64,000 nt of DNA from CAMYMQ01 sp963730305 (GTDB taxonomy: Bacteria > Pseudomonadota > Alphaproteobacteria > Bin65), in contig CAVSRB010000003.1 in the NCBI GenBank assembly GCA_963730305.1, positions 1,085,507-1,149,506 on the forward strand, given 5' to 3'. Under the pieces are notes generated by a model. That model saw only the letters and a program-made list of their open reading frames with translations, made no database searches and was not told the DNA's origin. Of this stretch, positions 54,312-64,000 are shown piece by piece (position 1 is the first letter of the stretch; each line of letters begins with the position of its first letter). The position numbers and the translations under genes were made by a program.

Positions 54312-54334
54312 CGTGTAGTCCCAAGGAGGAAACG

Positions 54335-55330
54335 ATGAGAAGTCTGACAAGCCTGTTGGCCGGCGCGGCGGTGCTGCCCGCCCTGCTCGCCGCCCCCGCC
54401 GCCGGAGCGGCCGTGAAGACGATGCGCTGCAGCCACCAGCTGCCGCCGCGCCACCACGGCGCCAAGCTGATCGCCCGCTGGGCCAAGGAGATCGAGACCC
54501 AGTCGAAGGGCACGCTCAAGGTCGAGGTCTACGGCGCCAACTCGCTGCGCAACGCCAAGCAGAACATCCCGTCGGTCGCGCGCGGCAACATCGAGTGCGC
54601 CTTCTCGGTCAACTTCCAGTGGGGCAAGACGATCCCGGAGATGAACATCACGCTCCGGCCCTACACCTTCGTCCACAAGGACCAGCTCGCGAACTTCCAG
54701 AACTCCAAGGCCGCCAAGATCCTCGAGGCCGCCATGCTCAAGAAGGGCGTGCGCAACGTCGCCTGGATGTTCATCACCCGGATGTCCGCCTACACCTCGA
54801 AGGACAAGCCGCTGATCAAGCCGGCCGACTTCAAGGGCGTCAAGATCCGCGGCCTCAACAAGCTGGTCGACAGCGGGTTGCGCGCGCTGGGCGCGGCGCC
54901 GTCGGCGATGTCGGGCAGCAAGGTCTACCAGGCGCTCGCCACCGGCGTGATCGACGCCGGCCTGACCGACATCTCGGCGGCCTATTCGCGCAAGTATTAC
55001 GAGGTCCAGAAATACGTCACCGTCTCGCCGCTGTTCAGCGTGTTCTTCCACGCCTACGTCAATCCGAAATGGTACGACGGGCTGGACGCGACCCAGAAGA
55101 AGGCGCTCGCCGTGGCCGGCGCCAAGCTGGCGAAATGGGCGATCGAGGTCTCCGACGCCACCGCCGCCAAGGCGCCGGGCCAGCTCAAGGCCAAGGGCAT
55201 GATCGTCCACATCCATACCCCGGCCGAGATCGCGGCCATGAAGAAGATCATGGTCCCGGCCTTCGACAAGGCCTTCCTGAGCTCGACCGGCGCGACCGGC
55301 AAGGAGCTGATGAAGATCATGGGCAAGTAG
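54335..55330 (+). CDS. TRAP transporter solute-binding protein, DctP family
   Basis: A 331-residue periplasmic protein. Signal peptide MRSLTSLLAGAAVLPALLAAPAAGAA. DctP features include RWAKEIETQSKGTLKVEVYGANSL, NIECAFSVNFQWGKTIPEMNITLRPYTF, KGVKIRGLNKLVDSGLRALGAAPSAMSGSKVYQALATGVIDAGLTD and FFHAYVNPKWYDGLDATQKKAL. RBS AAGGAGGAAACG. It supplies substrate to the DctQM genes that follow. Confidence 0.92.
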   Translation: MRSLTSLLAGAAVLPALLAAPAAGAAVKTMRCSHQLPPRHHGAKLIARWAKEIETQSKGTLKVEVYGANSLRNAKQNIPSVARGNIECAFSVNFQWGKTIPEMNITLRPYTFVHKDQLANFQNSKAAKILEAAMLKKGVRNVAWMFITRMSAYTSKDKPLIKPADFKGVKIRGLNKLVDSGLRALGAAPSAMSGSKVYQALATGVIDAGLTDISAAYSRKYYEVQKYVTVSPLFSVFFHAYVNPKWYDGLDATQKKALAVAGAKLAKWAIEVSDATAAKAPGQLKAKGMIVHIHTPAEIAAMKKIMVPAFDKAFLSSTGATGKELMKIMGK

Positions 55331-55351
55331 GTCCGCCCGGACCGCCTGCCG

Positions 55352-55921
55352 ATGGATAGTTCCGAGCGAGCGGACGGCCCCGCACCCGACCCGTTGGCCG
55401 GTGCGGGGCCTTTGCTGCGCGGCCTCGACCGCTGGGTCGGCCGGCTGGCGCGGGCGCTGGTCGTCGTCGGCGTGGCGATCGTCCTGCTGCTGACCGCGCT
55501 GACCGGCTACAGCGTGATCTGGCGCTACGTGCTCAACCAGCCGATCACCTGGATCGACGAGCTGTCCGGCTATCTGGTGGTGCTGCTGATCATGGTCGGC
55601 GTCGCCGAGGCGCTGCGCCGGGGCGACCATATCAACGTCGACCTGATGACCAGCCGGCTCGGCCGCCGCGGGCGGCGCGCCGTCGCGGTGTGGAGCATGC
55701 TCGCCGTCATCGCGGTCGGCGTGGTGCTGCTGATCGACGGCATCAATGCCGTGATCGGCGTCTACACGATGGGCCTCCTGTCCGACGGCTATCTCGAGAT
55801 GCCGATGTGGATCCCGCAGTCCGCGATCATCCTCGGCTCGGCGATGCTGATCGTCACCGCGCTGGCCGGCCTGATCCGCGCGCTGGCCGGCTACCCCGCC
55901 GACGACCGGCCGGAAGGATGA
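55352..55921 (+). CDS. dctQ: TRAP transporter small permease, DctQ family
   Basis: A 189-residue membrane protein with four helices: LVVVGVAIVLLLTALTGYSVIWRYVLN, ITWIDELSGYLVVLLIMVGVAEALRRGDHI (the family's D-E and G-x-H-I motif), VAVWSMLAVIAVGVVLLIDGINAVIG and SAIILGSAMLIVTALAGLIRAL. Its stop overlaps the dctM start (ATGA). Confidence 0.92.
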   Translation: MDSSERADGPAPDPLAGAGPLLRGLDRWVGRLARALVVVGVAIVLLLTALTGYSVIWRYVLNQPITWIDELSGYLVVLLIMVGVAEALRRGDHINVDLMTSRLGRRGRRAVAVWSMLAVIAVGVVLLIDGINAVIGVYTMGLLSDGYLEMPMWIPQSAIILGSAMLIVTALAGLIRALAGYPADDRPEG

Positions 55922-57207
55922 TCGAGCTCGCCCTCGTCCTGGGCGGGCTGGTGCTGCTGCTGCTCACCGGCCTGCCCGTCTTCGCCGGGCTCGGCATCGC
56001 GGCGACCGTGATCACGTTCATGGTCGAGGGCAGCGTCAACGGCATCGCCGACACCGTCTTCGGCAAGCTCAACATCAACCTGCTGGCGACGATCCCGCTG
56101 TTCGCCTTCATGGCCTACATCATGATCCGGGCCCGGATCGTCGACGATCTCTACCAGACCGCCCACACGCTGGTGCGCCACCTGCCCGGCGGGCTGGGCG
56201 TGGCGACGGTGCTGTCCTGCACGGTGTTCTCGGCGATCTCCGGCTCGTCGGCGGCGACCGCGCTGACCATCGGCACCAGCGCGATCCCGCAGATGACGCG
56301 CTACGGCTATCCGCACCGGGCCGCGCTCGGCGTGGTCGCGGCGGGCGGCACGCTCGGCATCCTGATCCCGCCGTCGGGGCCGATGATCCTCTACGCCATC
56401 GTCACCGAGGCCTCGATCGGCGCGCTGTTCGCCGCCGGCATGCTGCCCGGGCTGATCATCGCGACCCTGTTCGCCCTGTGGTGCGTCGCCAGCAACGCCC
56501 GGGCGACCCGCGAGCACCGGCCGCCGCGCGCGAGCCTGCGCGAGGCGCTGGGCGCGATCCGGACGTCGTTCTGGGCGCTGGCCATGCCGCCGATGGTGCT
56601 GGGCGGCATCTATTTCGGCATCTTCACCGCGTCGGAGGCGGCGGCGGTCGGCGCCATCCTGGCGCTGCTGATCGCCGTTCTGGTCTACCGCAACTTCGGC
56701 TGGAAGGATCTCTACGACTGCGCCTACGACACGGTGCGGATCAGCGCGATGCTGTTCATGATCGTCGCCGCGGCGGCGATGTTCGGCCACGCGGTCACGA
56801 TCCTGCGCCTGCCCAACGAGGTGGTCGAGACCATCGCCGGCGCGGGCCTGAGCCCGACCGAGTTCATCATCGCCGTGATGCTGGTGATCTTCGTCCTGGG
56901 CATGTTCCTGGAGACGATCTCGATCATCCTGGTGACCACGCCGATCATCTTCCCGGTGCTCACCGACCTCGGCATCAACCCGGTGTGGTACGGCGTGCTG
57001 CTGATGATCAACCTGGAGCTGGCGCTGATCACGCCGCCCGTGGGCATGAACCTGTTCGTCATCCGCGGCATCACCCAGGCGCCGCTGAGCGAGATCATCC
57101 GCGGCACCCTGCCCTATGCGCTGATCATGGTCGCCGGCCTGGCCCTGATGCTGCTCGCACCGCCGATCAGCCTGTGGCTGCCCTCGCTGATGGGCTTCGG
57201 CCGCTAG
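55918..57207 (+). CDS. dctM: TRAP transporter large permease, DctM family
   Basis: A 429-residue polytopic membrane protein with about twelve helices. Typical stretches are LLLLTGLPVFAGLGIAATVI, VLSCTVFSAISGSSAATALTIGTSAIPQM, YPHRAALGVVAAGGTLGILIPPSGPMILYAIVTEASIGALFAAGMLPGLI, and LGMFLETISIILVTTPIIFPVLTDLGINPVWYGVLLMINLELALITPPVGMNLFVIRGI. It couples ion flow to uptake of the DctP-bound acid. Last gene of the operon. No terminator is seen after it. Confidence 0.93.
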   Translation: MIELALVLGGLVLLLLTGLPVFAGLGIAATVITFMVEGSVNGIADTVFGKLNINLLATIPLFAFMAYIMIRARIVDDLYQTAHTLVRHLPGGLGVATVLSCTVFSAISGSSAATALTIGTSAIPQMTRYGYPHRAALGVVAAGGTLGILIPPSGPMILYAIVTEASIGALFAAGMLPGLIIATLFALWCVASNARATREHRPPRASLREALGAIRTSFWALAMPPMVLGGIYFGIFTASEAAAVGAILALLIAVLVYRNFGWKDLYDCAYDTVRISAMLFMIVAAAAMFGHAVTILRLPNEVVETIAGAGLSPTEFIIAVMLVIFVLGMFLETISIILVTTPIIFPVLTDLGINPVWYGVLLMINLELALITPPVGMNLFVIRGITQAPLSEIIRGTLPYALIMVAGLALMLLAPPISLWLPSLMGFGR

Positions 57208-57586
57208 GAAGCAGGATGGCGGAGCGGAGGGAACTGGGGTCGAACCTTCTCCACTCGGATACCCGTGTCTTCGGCGCCACCACCGGGGCAGTTCTCATTC
57301 GGCGCAGCCCGGTGCGAAGCGAAAAGCGCGCCGAATCCCGAAATCAGGAAAACTGCTTTACGCTATTCAAGTTCGAAGCAAGCCTGCATTTGGTAGCAAT
57401 CGTTATGCTGCACTGCTCGAAATCAACGCAGCCTATGATTGAGGGGCACGGTGAAATACTGTCCCAGTCGACGCGTGAGCTGAAGATGCTCTGACGTCGG
57501 GAGGCCAACCCGAGTTCAGGATAGAGGGAGATCTGCCATCACTGTTGCAAGTGGATCGACGCTGCGTCGTTCATGGCCGACTTGCC
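57208..57586. other. Gene-free junction region
   Basis: No supportable gene in this 379-bp stretch. Its middle part (about 57300-57480) is clearly more AT-rich than the neighbours. It separates the catabolic TRAP operon from the AddAB-like block, whose 5' end looks truncated, so it may mark an insertion or deletion boundary. No inverted repeat, tRNA end or integrase was found. Confidence 0.4.
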
Positions 57587-60196
57587 ATGCGAGAGACCCG
57601 GCTGGCCGCGGCTCGTGCTGGTCGTCACGGGCTTCAGATAATGTCCTTCGAGCAGGCGGCCGTCCGGCTTGCCGGCGGCTTCGCCCGGCCGATCGACGAC
57701 GAGAGCCTGCGCGCCGCCATCCAGGCGGCCCTGCCCGCAACGCCGATGGGCGAGCTGGAGAGCATCAAGGCTCTCCCGGGCATGATCGATGCGGCGGCCG
57801 ATACGCTGCACAAGGCTTGGCGCGCGGGCATCGATCTCGCGGCGCGCGCGGCCGATCATCCGCGCCTCGACGCCATCGCGCGCCTGGAAGCGGCTGTCCT
57901 CGACCAGCTTCCGCCCGGCATGATGCGTCCTGTCGACATCGTCGCCGCAGCGACTGCCCGCATCGGTCATGCGCCGGCGGTGCTCGGACCGATGGAGATC
58001 GTCGGTCTCACTGAACTTTCGCCCTGCTGGCGGCCACTGCTCCAGGCCCTCACCGCCCATATCCCCGTGCAATGGACGGCCGGCCCGAGGAGCGTTCCCG
58101 CGTGGCTGGACGGCACGGGCGTCACGGTCGTGCGTGCACCGGCGGAAACGCCGGAGATCAGCGCCGTCAGCGCCGCGACGGCCTATCACGAGGCCATCGA
58201 GGCGATGCGCTGGGCGCGGAGCCTGCTCGCCTCGGGCGTGTCGCCCTCGGAGATCGCCATCGCGACCGCGTCGCCTGCCGACTATGACGATCATTTCCTG
58301 GCCCTGCGCGCCGACGCCAATATCGACCTGCACTTCGTCCACGGCGTCCGGACCGTCACCACCCGCGAGGGTCAGGCGGCCGCGGCGCTGGCCGACATCG
58401 TGGTCCGCGGCCTGTCGCAGTCGCGGCTGCGGCGCCTCGCGGCGCTGTGCCGGGACAGCGGGCCTTTCGAGACCCTGCCCGAAGGCTGGCTGCGGGTCCT
58501 GCCGACCGATGCGCCGCTCTCGACGCCGACGCCTGGAACCGTCTGCTGGCCCGGTTGACGCCGGAAGACTGGCCCGACGGCGTGGACCACGCGCCGCGCT
58601 GCGCGCAGCGGTCGAACTGCTGGCGAAAGGACCGGATGCCGCCAGCGAGATCGGTGAAGCCTTCCTCAAGGGCCGAGCGCTCGCGATCTGGCGCAAGGCG
58701 CTGCTCGCCGGCCCCGCCGCCTCGATCGACGCGACGCTGGAAACCCTGAAGCAGGACGACGGACTGGAAGCGTGCGTCTCCGTCGCCTGGATGCCGGCCA
58801 GCGCGCTCGCGGCGTCGCCCCGCCGCTTCGTGCGGCTGCTCGGGCTCAATTCCTCGCGCTGGCCGCGCGGGATCGCCGAGGATCGGCTGATCCCGGACCA
58901 CATCATTCCGACCCCGATACTCGATCCGCTGCCGGTGAATCTCGCCGACCGCCGCGATTTCGAGACGATCCTCGCCACGACGGCCGGCGACGTCGTTCTC
59001 TCGCGCGCCCGGCGCGACAGCGACGGGCGTCTCCTGGGTCGCAGCCCCCTGCTCGCCGGGCATGGCGATGAAACCTACCTGCGCCGCAACGCGATGCCGG
59101 CGCACGCCTTCAGCGAAACCGACCGCCTGATGGCCCGGCCCGCAGGAGTTCGCCGCCGATCCGCAAGCGGTCAGCGCGCAGGGCTGCTGGCGCGACTGGC
59201 GGCAGCGCCGAGATCACCCCCCATGACGGGCTCGTGCGGGCGGATCATCCGCTCGTTCTCGCCATCCTCGGCCGCACCCAGTCGGCCAGTTCGCTGCGCC
59301 GCCTGCTGCGCAATCCGCTCAGCTTCGTGTGGGTCTATGCGTTCGGATGGCGCGAACCGCAGAGCAGCGCCGAACCGCTCGTGCTCGACGCGCTCGGCGA
59401 TCGGCGATCTCGTCCACATGGTTCTCGACCGCGCTTTGCGCGATCTCGAAGCCGGAGGCGGTCTTGCGTCCGCCGACGCGGAGACCGTCGAAGCGGCGGT
59501 GGCCCGGGCCGCGCAAGCTGTCGCCGCCGATTGGGAAAGCGAGCGTCCGGTTCCGCCGGCCGTCATCTGGGGGCGCACCCTCGACGACGCCCGCGTGATG
59601 GCGGGCCGCGCCCTGTCCTATGGCGATGACGTTCTGCCCGGCGCCCGCTCCTACGGCGAGGTGCCCTTCGGCGGCTCGGAGCCGAAATCCGACGCGGAGA
59701 CGCCTTGGGATGCGAGCGCGCCGGTCACGATTCCCGACACGGGCTTCAACATCGCCGGCTATATCGACCGGCTCGACATCTCGGGCGACGGCAAGCGCGC
59801 GCTGGTGCGCGACTACAAGACCGGCCGCCCGCCGCGAGGCGACATCCGGCTGAACGGCGGCCGCGAGCTTCAGCGCTGCCTCTATGCCTTCGCGGTCAAG
59901 GCGCTGCTCGGCGACGACGTCGCGATCAGCGCCTCGCTGCTTTACCCGCGCGAGCCGCGTCGATCTTCAGCTCGACGATCCCGAGGCCGTGCTCGCGGAG
60001 ATCACGGGCTATCTCCGCGCGGCAAGGACCAGTCTCGCCGGCGGCGCGGCGCTGCTCTGGCCCGGATACCGGCGGCGACTATGACGACCTCGCCTTCGCC
60101 CTGCCGGCCAACGCCAGCGCCACCTATTGCAAACGCAAAATGCCGGCCGCGACGGAGCGGCTCGGCGAAGCCGCTCAGGTCTGGGAGGCGGAATGA
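57587..60196 (+). pseudogene. AddB-like PD-(D/E)XK nuclease protein (seven frameshifts)
   Basis: Coding similarity runs through all three frames, with shifts near 58516, 58595, 59141, 59206, 59400, 59956 and 60062. Five of these are +1 type. Pieces in order are RLAGGFARPIDDESLRAAI, ALAAIDLHF-like DANIDLHFVHGVRTVTTREGQAAAA, VAWMPASALAASPRRFVRLLGLNSSRWPRG, SRARRDSDGRLLGRSPLL, LVLDALG/AIGDLVHMVLDRAL, GYIDRLDISGDGKRALVRDYKTGRPP (the nuclease D-x-K) and the C-terminus QVWEAE. It is the inactive-helicase/nuclease partner of AddAB-type recombinases. The usual N-terminal residues before residue 1 seem missing. It overlaps the next gene by ATGA. Confidence 0.7.
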
Positions 60197-63100
60197 TGAG
60201 CAGCGTGTCCAAGGTGCTGAAGGACGACGGCGCGCGCCGCGACGCGATCAGCCTCCATGATCGCTCGATCCTGGTCGAGGCCGGCGCGGGTTCGGGCAAG
60301 ACCGCCGTCATGGCCGGCCGCATCGCCGTGATGCTGGCCGAAGGCGTCGCGCCGCGCTCCATCGCCGCCGTCACCTTCACCGAACTCGCCGCCAGCGAGC
60401 TGCTGTCCGCGTGTCCGCGAGTTCGTCGCCGACCTCTCGGTCGGCACGATCGCGGCCGAACTGCGCGTGGCGCTGCCCGACGGGCTGTCCCAGGCCCATC
60501 GCGACAATCTCGCCGCCGCCAGCGCCGCGATCGACGAAATCACCTGCTCGACCATCCACGGCTTCTGCCAGCGCCTGATCAAGCCCTATCCGGCGGAGGC
60601 CGACATCGATCCCGGCGCCGGCGTCATGGATCGCAACCAGGCCGATCTCACCTTCCTCGAAATCGTCGATGGCTGGCTGCGCGAGCGCCTGTCCGGCGAT
60701 CAGGGCGGCATCCTCGCCGAAATGGTGCTGCACAGCCCCGGCGAGACCGTGGCGCTGATCCACAAGATCGCCGAGAATCTGCGCCGTCGCCGCACGCTCG
60801 TCGGCGCCGCCGGTGTCTCCGCTTGACGGCCATCTGCGAGCGTTCCGGCAGGCTACGGCGGATTTCGCGGACTTCATGCGACGGCGCGGCGGCGGCCGAG
60901 CCGGAAACGGCGGCGATCGTCGAGCGGCTGGCCGAGATGGCGACCGCGCTTGGCGACGGTCCCGATCCCGCGACGCCGGCGGGCCTGGTCCGGCTCCTGA
61001 CCTCGCGGCCCCACCCGGACCTTTGCACCAAGGCAGGCGCGTTCGCTCTCCTATCGCAAAAAGGGCAAATGGGCGGCCGCGGCAAAGCAGGCCGGCCTCT
61101 CCAAGGCCGACGGCGACCGGCTGAACGACGGCGGCCGAGAGCCACTACGCGGCGTGCTGTGCGGCCTGGGTTGCGCTGCTGCAAGCCGCCGCCAGCCATG
61201 TTCTTGCGGCGCTGATCGACGAGGCGCGTCCGATCCTGGAACGCTATCGCGACCACAAGCGCGCCAGCGCTCAGCTCGATTTCGACGATCTGATTTTCGC
61301 CGCGCGCGATCTGCTGCGCGACCACGACGATGTCGCGGCGCGCGCTGGGGCAGCGCTTCGCCCATGTCCTGGTCGATGAGTTCCAGGACACCGATCCCCT
61401 GCAAACCGAGATCTTCTGGCGACTGTGCGGCGAGCCCGGTCGACGGCGACGACGACTGGACGCGGTTCCAAATCCGTCCCGGCGCGCTATTCCTGGTCGG
61501 CGACCCCAAGCAGGCGATCTATCGCTTCCGCGGCGCCGATGTCGGCGCCTATGTGCAGGCACGCGACGCCTTCCGCGCCCAGGATCCCGACAGCGTCCTG
61601 TCGATCTCGACCAATTTCCGCTCCTGCGCCTCGATCCTCACCTACGTCAACGAGCGCTTCGAGGCGGTGCTGTCGGCCGACGGCCAGCCCGGCTTCACTG
61701 CGCTCGACCCGTTCCACGACGATCGCGGCGACGGCCTGTGCGTCGCGGCCCTCGACGTCGCCGTTGCCGACGAAAACGGCAAAGCCAGCGCCGAACAGCA
61801 GCGCGACGCCGAAGCCGAAGCCGTCGCCGAGCTGTGCGCGCGCCTGATCGGCAGCGAAATGATCCTCGATCGTCGCAGCGGGCGGAGACGCGCCCTGCCG
61901 ACCCGGCGACATCGCCTTGCTGGCGCCGACCGGCAGCGGAGCTGTGGCGCTACGAAGAGGCGCTGGAGCGCCGCGGCATTCCGGTGGCGACCCAGGCCGG
62001 CAAAGGTCTGTTTCGCCGCCAGGAAATCCAGGATCTGATCGCGCTGACCCGCGTCCTGGCCGATCGGCGCGACACGCTCGCGCTCGGCGCGCTGCTGCGC
62101 GGACCTCTGGTCGGCCTCACCGAGGAAGAGCTGCTGGACATCGTCTGGGCGCTCCCGCGCTCCGAGGAGGAGCCCGGACGCGATTCCGCGCCTCGACCTC
62201 GGCGTGGACCTGCCAGCGATCGCCCATCCGCTCGCGCGCGAGATCATCGAGAAGCTGCAAGCGCTCTATCGGCAGAGGCAACAGCACCACGCCGCATGAC
62301 CTGCTGTCGCAGGCGGTGGACGTGATGCGGGTTCGTCCGATCCTGCTCGCAGCGCCATCGCGGCCAGGCCGAGCGGGCACTCGCCAATGTCGATCTCTAT
62401 CTCAGCCTGTCGACCGGCTACGCCGTGCGCGGTCTGCGCGCCTTCGCCGAGGCGATGACCGCGGCATGGACCGACGAGGCCCGCGCCGTCGAGGGCCGGC
62501 CCGACGCCCAGGAAGAAGCCGTCGCGCTGTTCACCATGCACGCGGCCAAGGGCCTTGAATGGCCGATCGTCATGCCCGTCAACACCATGACCGGCATTAT
62601 GGCGCCCGATAGCGCGGTCATCGACCGCGAGAGCGACACCTTCTATTGCCCGGTCTTCGGCGTGTAGCCCGACGGCTATGACGCAGCGCGCGACGCAGAA
62701 AAGGCCGAGCTCGATCGCGAGCGCATTCGACTCTGGTATGTCGCGGCTACGCGCGCGCGCGAACTGCTCGTCCTGCCGCGGCTCGACACGACGCCATCGA
62801 AGTCGGCATGGATTGGTCTGCTCGATCTGTCGCTCGCCGATCTCCCGCGCCTTGACGTCTCGCATCTGCCTGCCGGCGTCGCAGCGCAGGCTGCGGGGCG
62901 CTGGACAACGCCCAGACGCGCGAGAGCTTCGCCGCGGAAGCGGCAGCCATCGCTGCGCAGCAGACGCGACTGCGCTGGCTTGCGCCCAGCCGTGACGAAA
63001 ACGCAGCTGGGACCGGTGTTCCGGAGGAGGATGCTGGCATCTGGACGGATCGGCCGACGATGAGCCGCCGCGAGCTGGAAGCGCTGCCGTTCGGTTCAAG

Positions 63101-63595
63101 GGGCCGCGAACGCGGGCTGATCCTGCACAAGCTCATGGAAGAGGTACTGACCGGCGAAACTCGCGGGCGGCAGAGCAGCCCTTACCGAACGGGCGGCCGA
63201 ACTGATCCGTGCCCTCGGCCGGACTCCGGTCGCCGATCCGGCGACGGGCTATCGGCCGAGGAACTTGCGGGCTGCATCGTCCGAACGCTTGCGTTGCCGG
63301 AGATCGCAGCACTTGCGGCCGGAGCTCTGTGGCCGAGTTTCCGGTCTATGCCGCTGCATACGGTAGACGGAGCAGTAATCGCAACGGCAGGCATCGCCGA
63401 TGCGATGACTTTGACGGCCGAAGGCGTCCGGCTGTAGTCATCGACTGGAAGAGCGATGTGGATCCCGACGCTGAGACGCTCGAACACTACCGCGCGCAGG
63501 TTCGCGCTTATCTCGACGTGACCGGCGCCGAGCGCGGGCTGATCGTGCTGATGACCACCGGCGCAGTAATATCCGTCCAACCGGCGATGCCCTGA
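60193..63595 (+). pseudogene. AddA-like UvrD helicase-nuclease (many frameshifts and one TAG)
   Basis: A roughly 1130-codon SF1 helicase read through about 17 frame changes, most of them +1, plus an in-frame TAG at 62665-62667. Motifs survive in order: Walker A VEAGAGSGKTAVMAGR, STIHGFCQRLIKPY, motif II HVLVDEFQDTDPLQ, motif III FLVGDPKQAIYRFRGAD, FTMHAAKGLEWPIV, motif VI RLWYVAATRARELLVLP, and the C-terminal nuclease LILHKLMEEVL with VVIDWKSDVDP. With the preceding gene it matches an AddAB-type double-strand-break processing pair. The dense frame changes with well-kept protein sequence suggest base-calling insertions, or very recent decay. Confidence 0.7.
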
Positions 63596-63772
63596 ACTCG
63601 GCTACCCAGGGACGCGGCCGCGCTACCATCAAAGACGTAGAGCTCGACTAACGGATTGATCGCGGCACAGCCTATAGTTGGTGTCATTCGCCAGATCACC
63701 TCCGTCCGAGTATTTGACGTCCCAAGCACCTAACCTGCGAACCAGTTTTAGACAGGGGAGGTCTGAAGCCGG

Positions 63773-64000
63773 ATGTCATTGGTTGAGCATAGCCGTAGTT
63801 TCTCGTTCACGGACAAGGCGCTGGTCGAGACGGTCGGGGACCGGCAGTTCATCTATGGTCGCTGGGGCCGGGGTTTCGGGGTCTGGTATCGACACGCCCC
63901 GGCCATGGCGGCGAGACGGGCCATTCCTGAATGGCCATTGTTCGACGACGACGGAAGCCTGACCTTCTACTATGACGCAATTAGAGAAGATCTCTCCTGC
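63773..64000 (+). CDS. Unrecognised protein, N-terminal part (runs off window)
   Basis: An open frame of 76 codons to the window end. It starts at an ATG preceded by GGGGAGG and encodes MSLVEHSRSFSFTDKALVETV, then GDRQFIYGRWGRGFGVWYRH, RRAIPEWPLFDDDGSLTFYYDAIREDLSC. Aromatic residues are frequent, there is no signal peptide and no frameshift. I do not recognise it. Its place after the AddAB-like pair (177-bp gap with no other gene) suggests a functional link or a shared mobile segment. Confidence 0.55.
   Translation, partial: MSLVEHSRSFSFTDKALVETVGDRQFIYGRWGRGFGVWYRHAPAMAARRAIPEWPLFDDDGSLTFYYDAIREDLSC

Noticed and set aside
51525..54350. 941-codon minus-strand frame across the CoA-transferase and lyase genes
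   Set aside because: It covers three well-supported genes on both strands, has no recognisable motif, and arises from codon bias.
57208..57300. tRNA-derived attachment site (GGTCGAACC-like stretch near 57239)
   Set aside because: It resembles a T-arm only loosely, no tRNA or acceptor stem can be built, and there is no integrase.
60193..63595. Genuine programmed +1 frameshifting in the AddA-like gene
   Set aside because: No shared slippery motif was found at the shift sites, and similar insertions occur in unrelated genes through the window, which points to sequence error.

Overview
The window is very GC-rich with compact, often overlapping operons. It looks like an environmental alphaproteobacterium of Rhodospirillales/Rhizobiales type. 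The evidence is many TRAP and branched-chain-type ABC transporters, CbtAB, a TadG-like von Willebrand protein behind a CtrA-like site, and gallate-type GalB/GalC enzymes. The genus cannot be read from the sequence. Almost everything up to about 57.2 kb is uptake and breakdown of small organic acids, aromatics and amino acids.

Layout. 1-557: urea-type substrate-binding protein (cut by the window edge) behind a sigma-54-like promoter. 0.95-4.4 kb: CmcJ-like oxygenase, quinone oxidoreductase, small coiled-coil protein and methyltransferase. 4.4-10.6 kb: a five-gene minus-strand aromatic operon (Rieske oxygenase, TRAP binding protein, MetE-like zinc protein, arylsulfotransferase-like protein, extradiol dioxygenase) with a divergent MarR regulator. 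10.7-17.4 kb: FAH-family hydrolase, sulfatase, cold-shock-domain protein, aldo/keto reductase and TadG-like protein. 17.6-21.7 kb: galB-galC, a TetR regulator and a cyclase-TolB-TPR protein. 21.9-25.2 kb: SDR, EntE-like aryl-acid ligase and amidohydrolase. 25.4-30.7 kb: ornithine cyclodeaminase, branched-chain aminotransferase and M24 peptidase, divergent from a gamma-glutamyltransferase. 30.7-35.8 kb: GntR regulator, TauD-family dioxygenase and a TAXI-TRAP transporter. 36.2-47.8 kb: two complete branched-chain-type ABC transporters flanking a nicotinamidase and an unusual membrane protein. 48.2-50.1 kb: cbtBA coupled to an amidohydrolase. 51.1-57.2 kb: a LysR regulator divergent from a CoA-transferase, HMG-CoA-lyase-like and TRAP operon. 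57.6-63.6 kb: a heavily frameshifted AddB/AddA-like nuclease-helicase pair, then the start of an unrecognised gene.

Two cross-cutting points matter. First, many genes are broken by single-base frameshifts, nearly all of the +1 type, and these crowd into the AddAB-like block. Sequencing or assembly insertions are the simplest explanation, so the broken genes should not be taken as real pseudogenes without re-sequencing. Second, two intergenic regions around the GntR/TauD/TAXI cluster carry the same pair of 8-bp near-palindromes at exactly 52 bp spacing, and two gene ends share a hairpin plus GGTTATC-repeat module. These are the best candidates for undescribed regulatory structure here.
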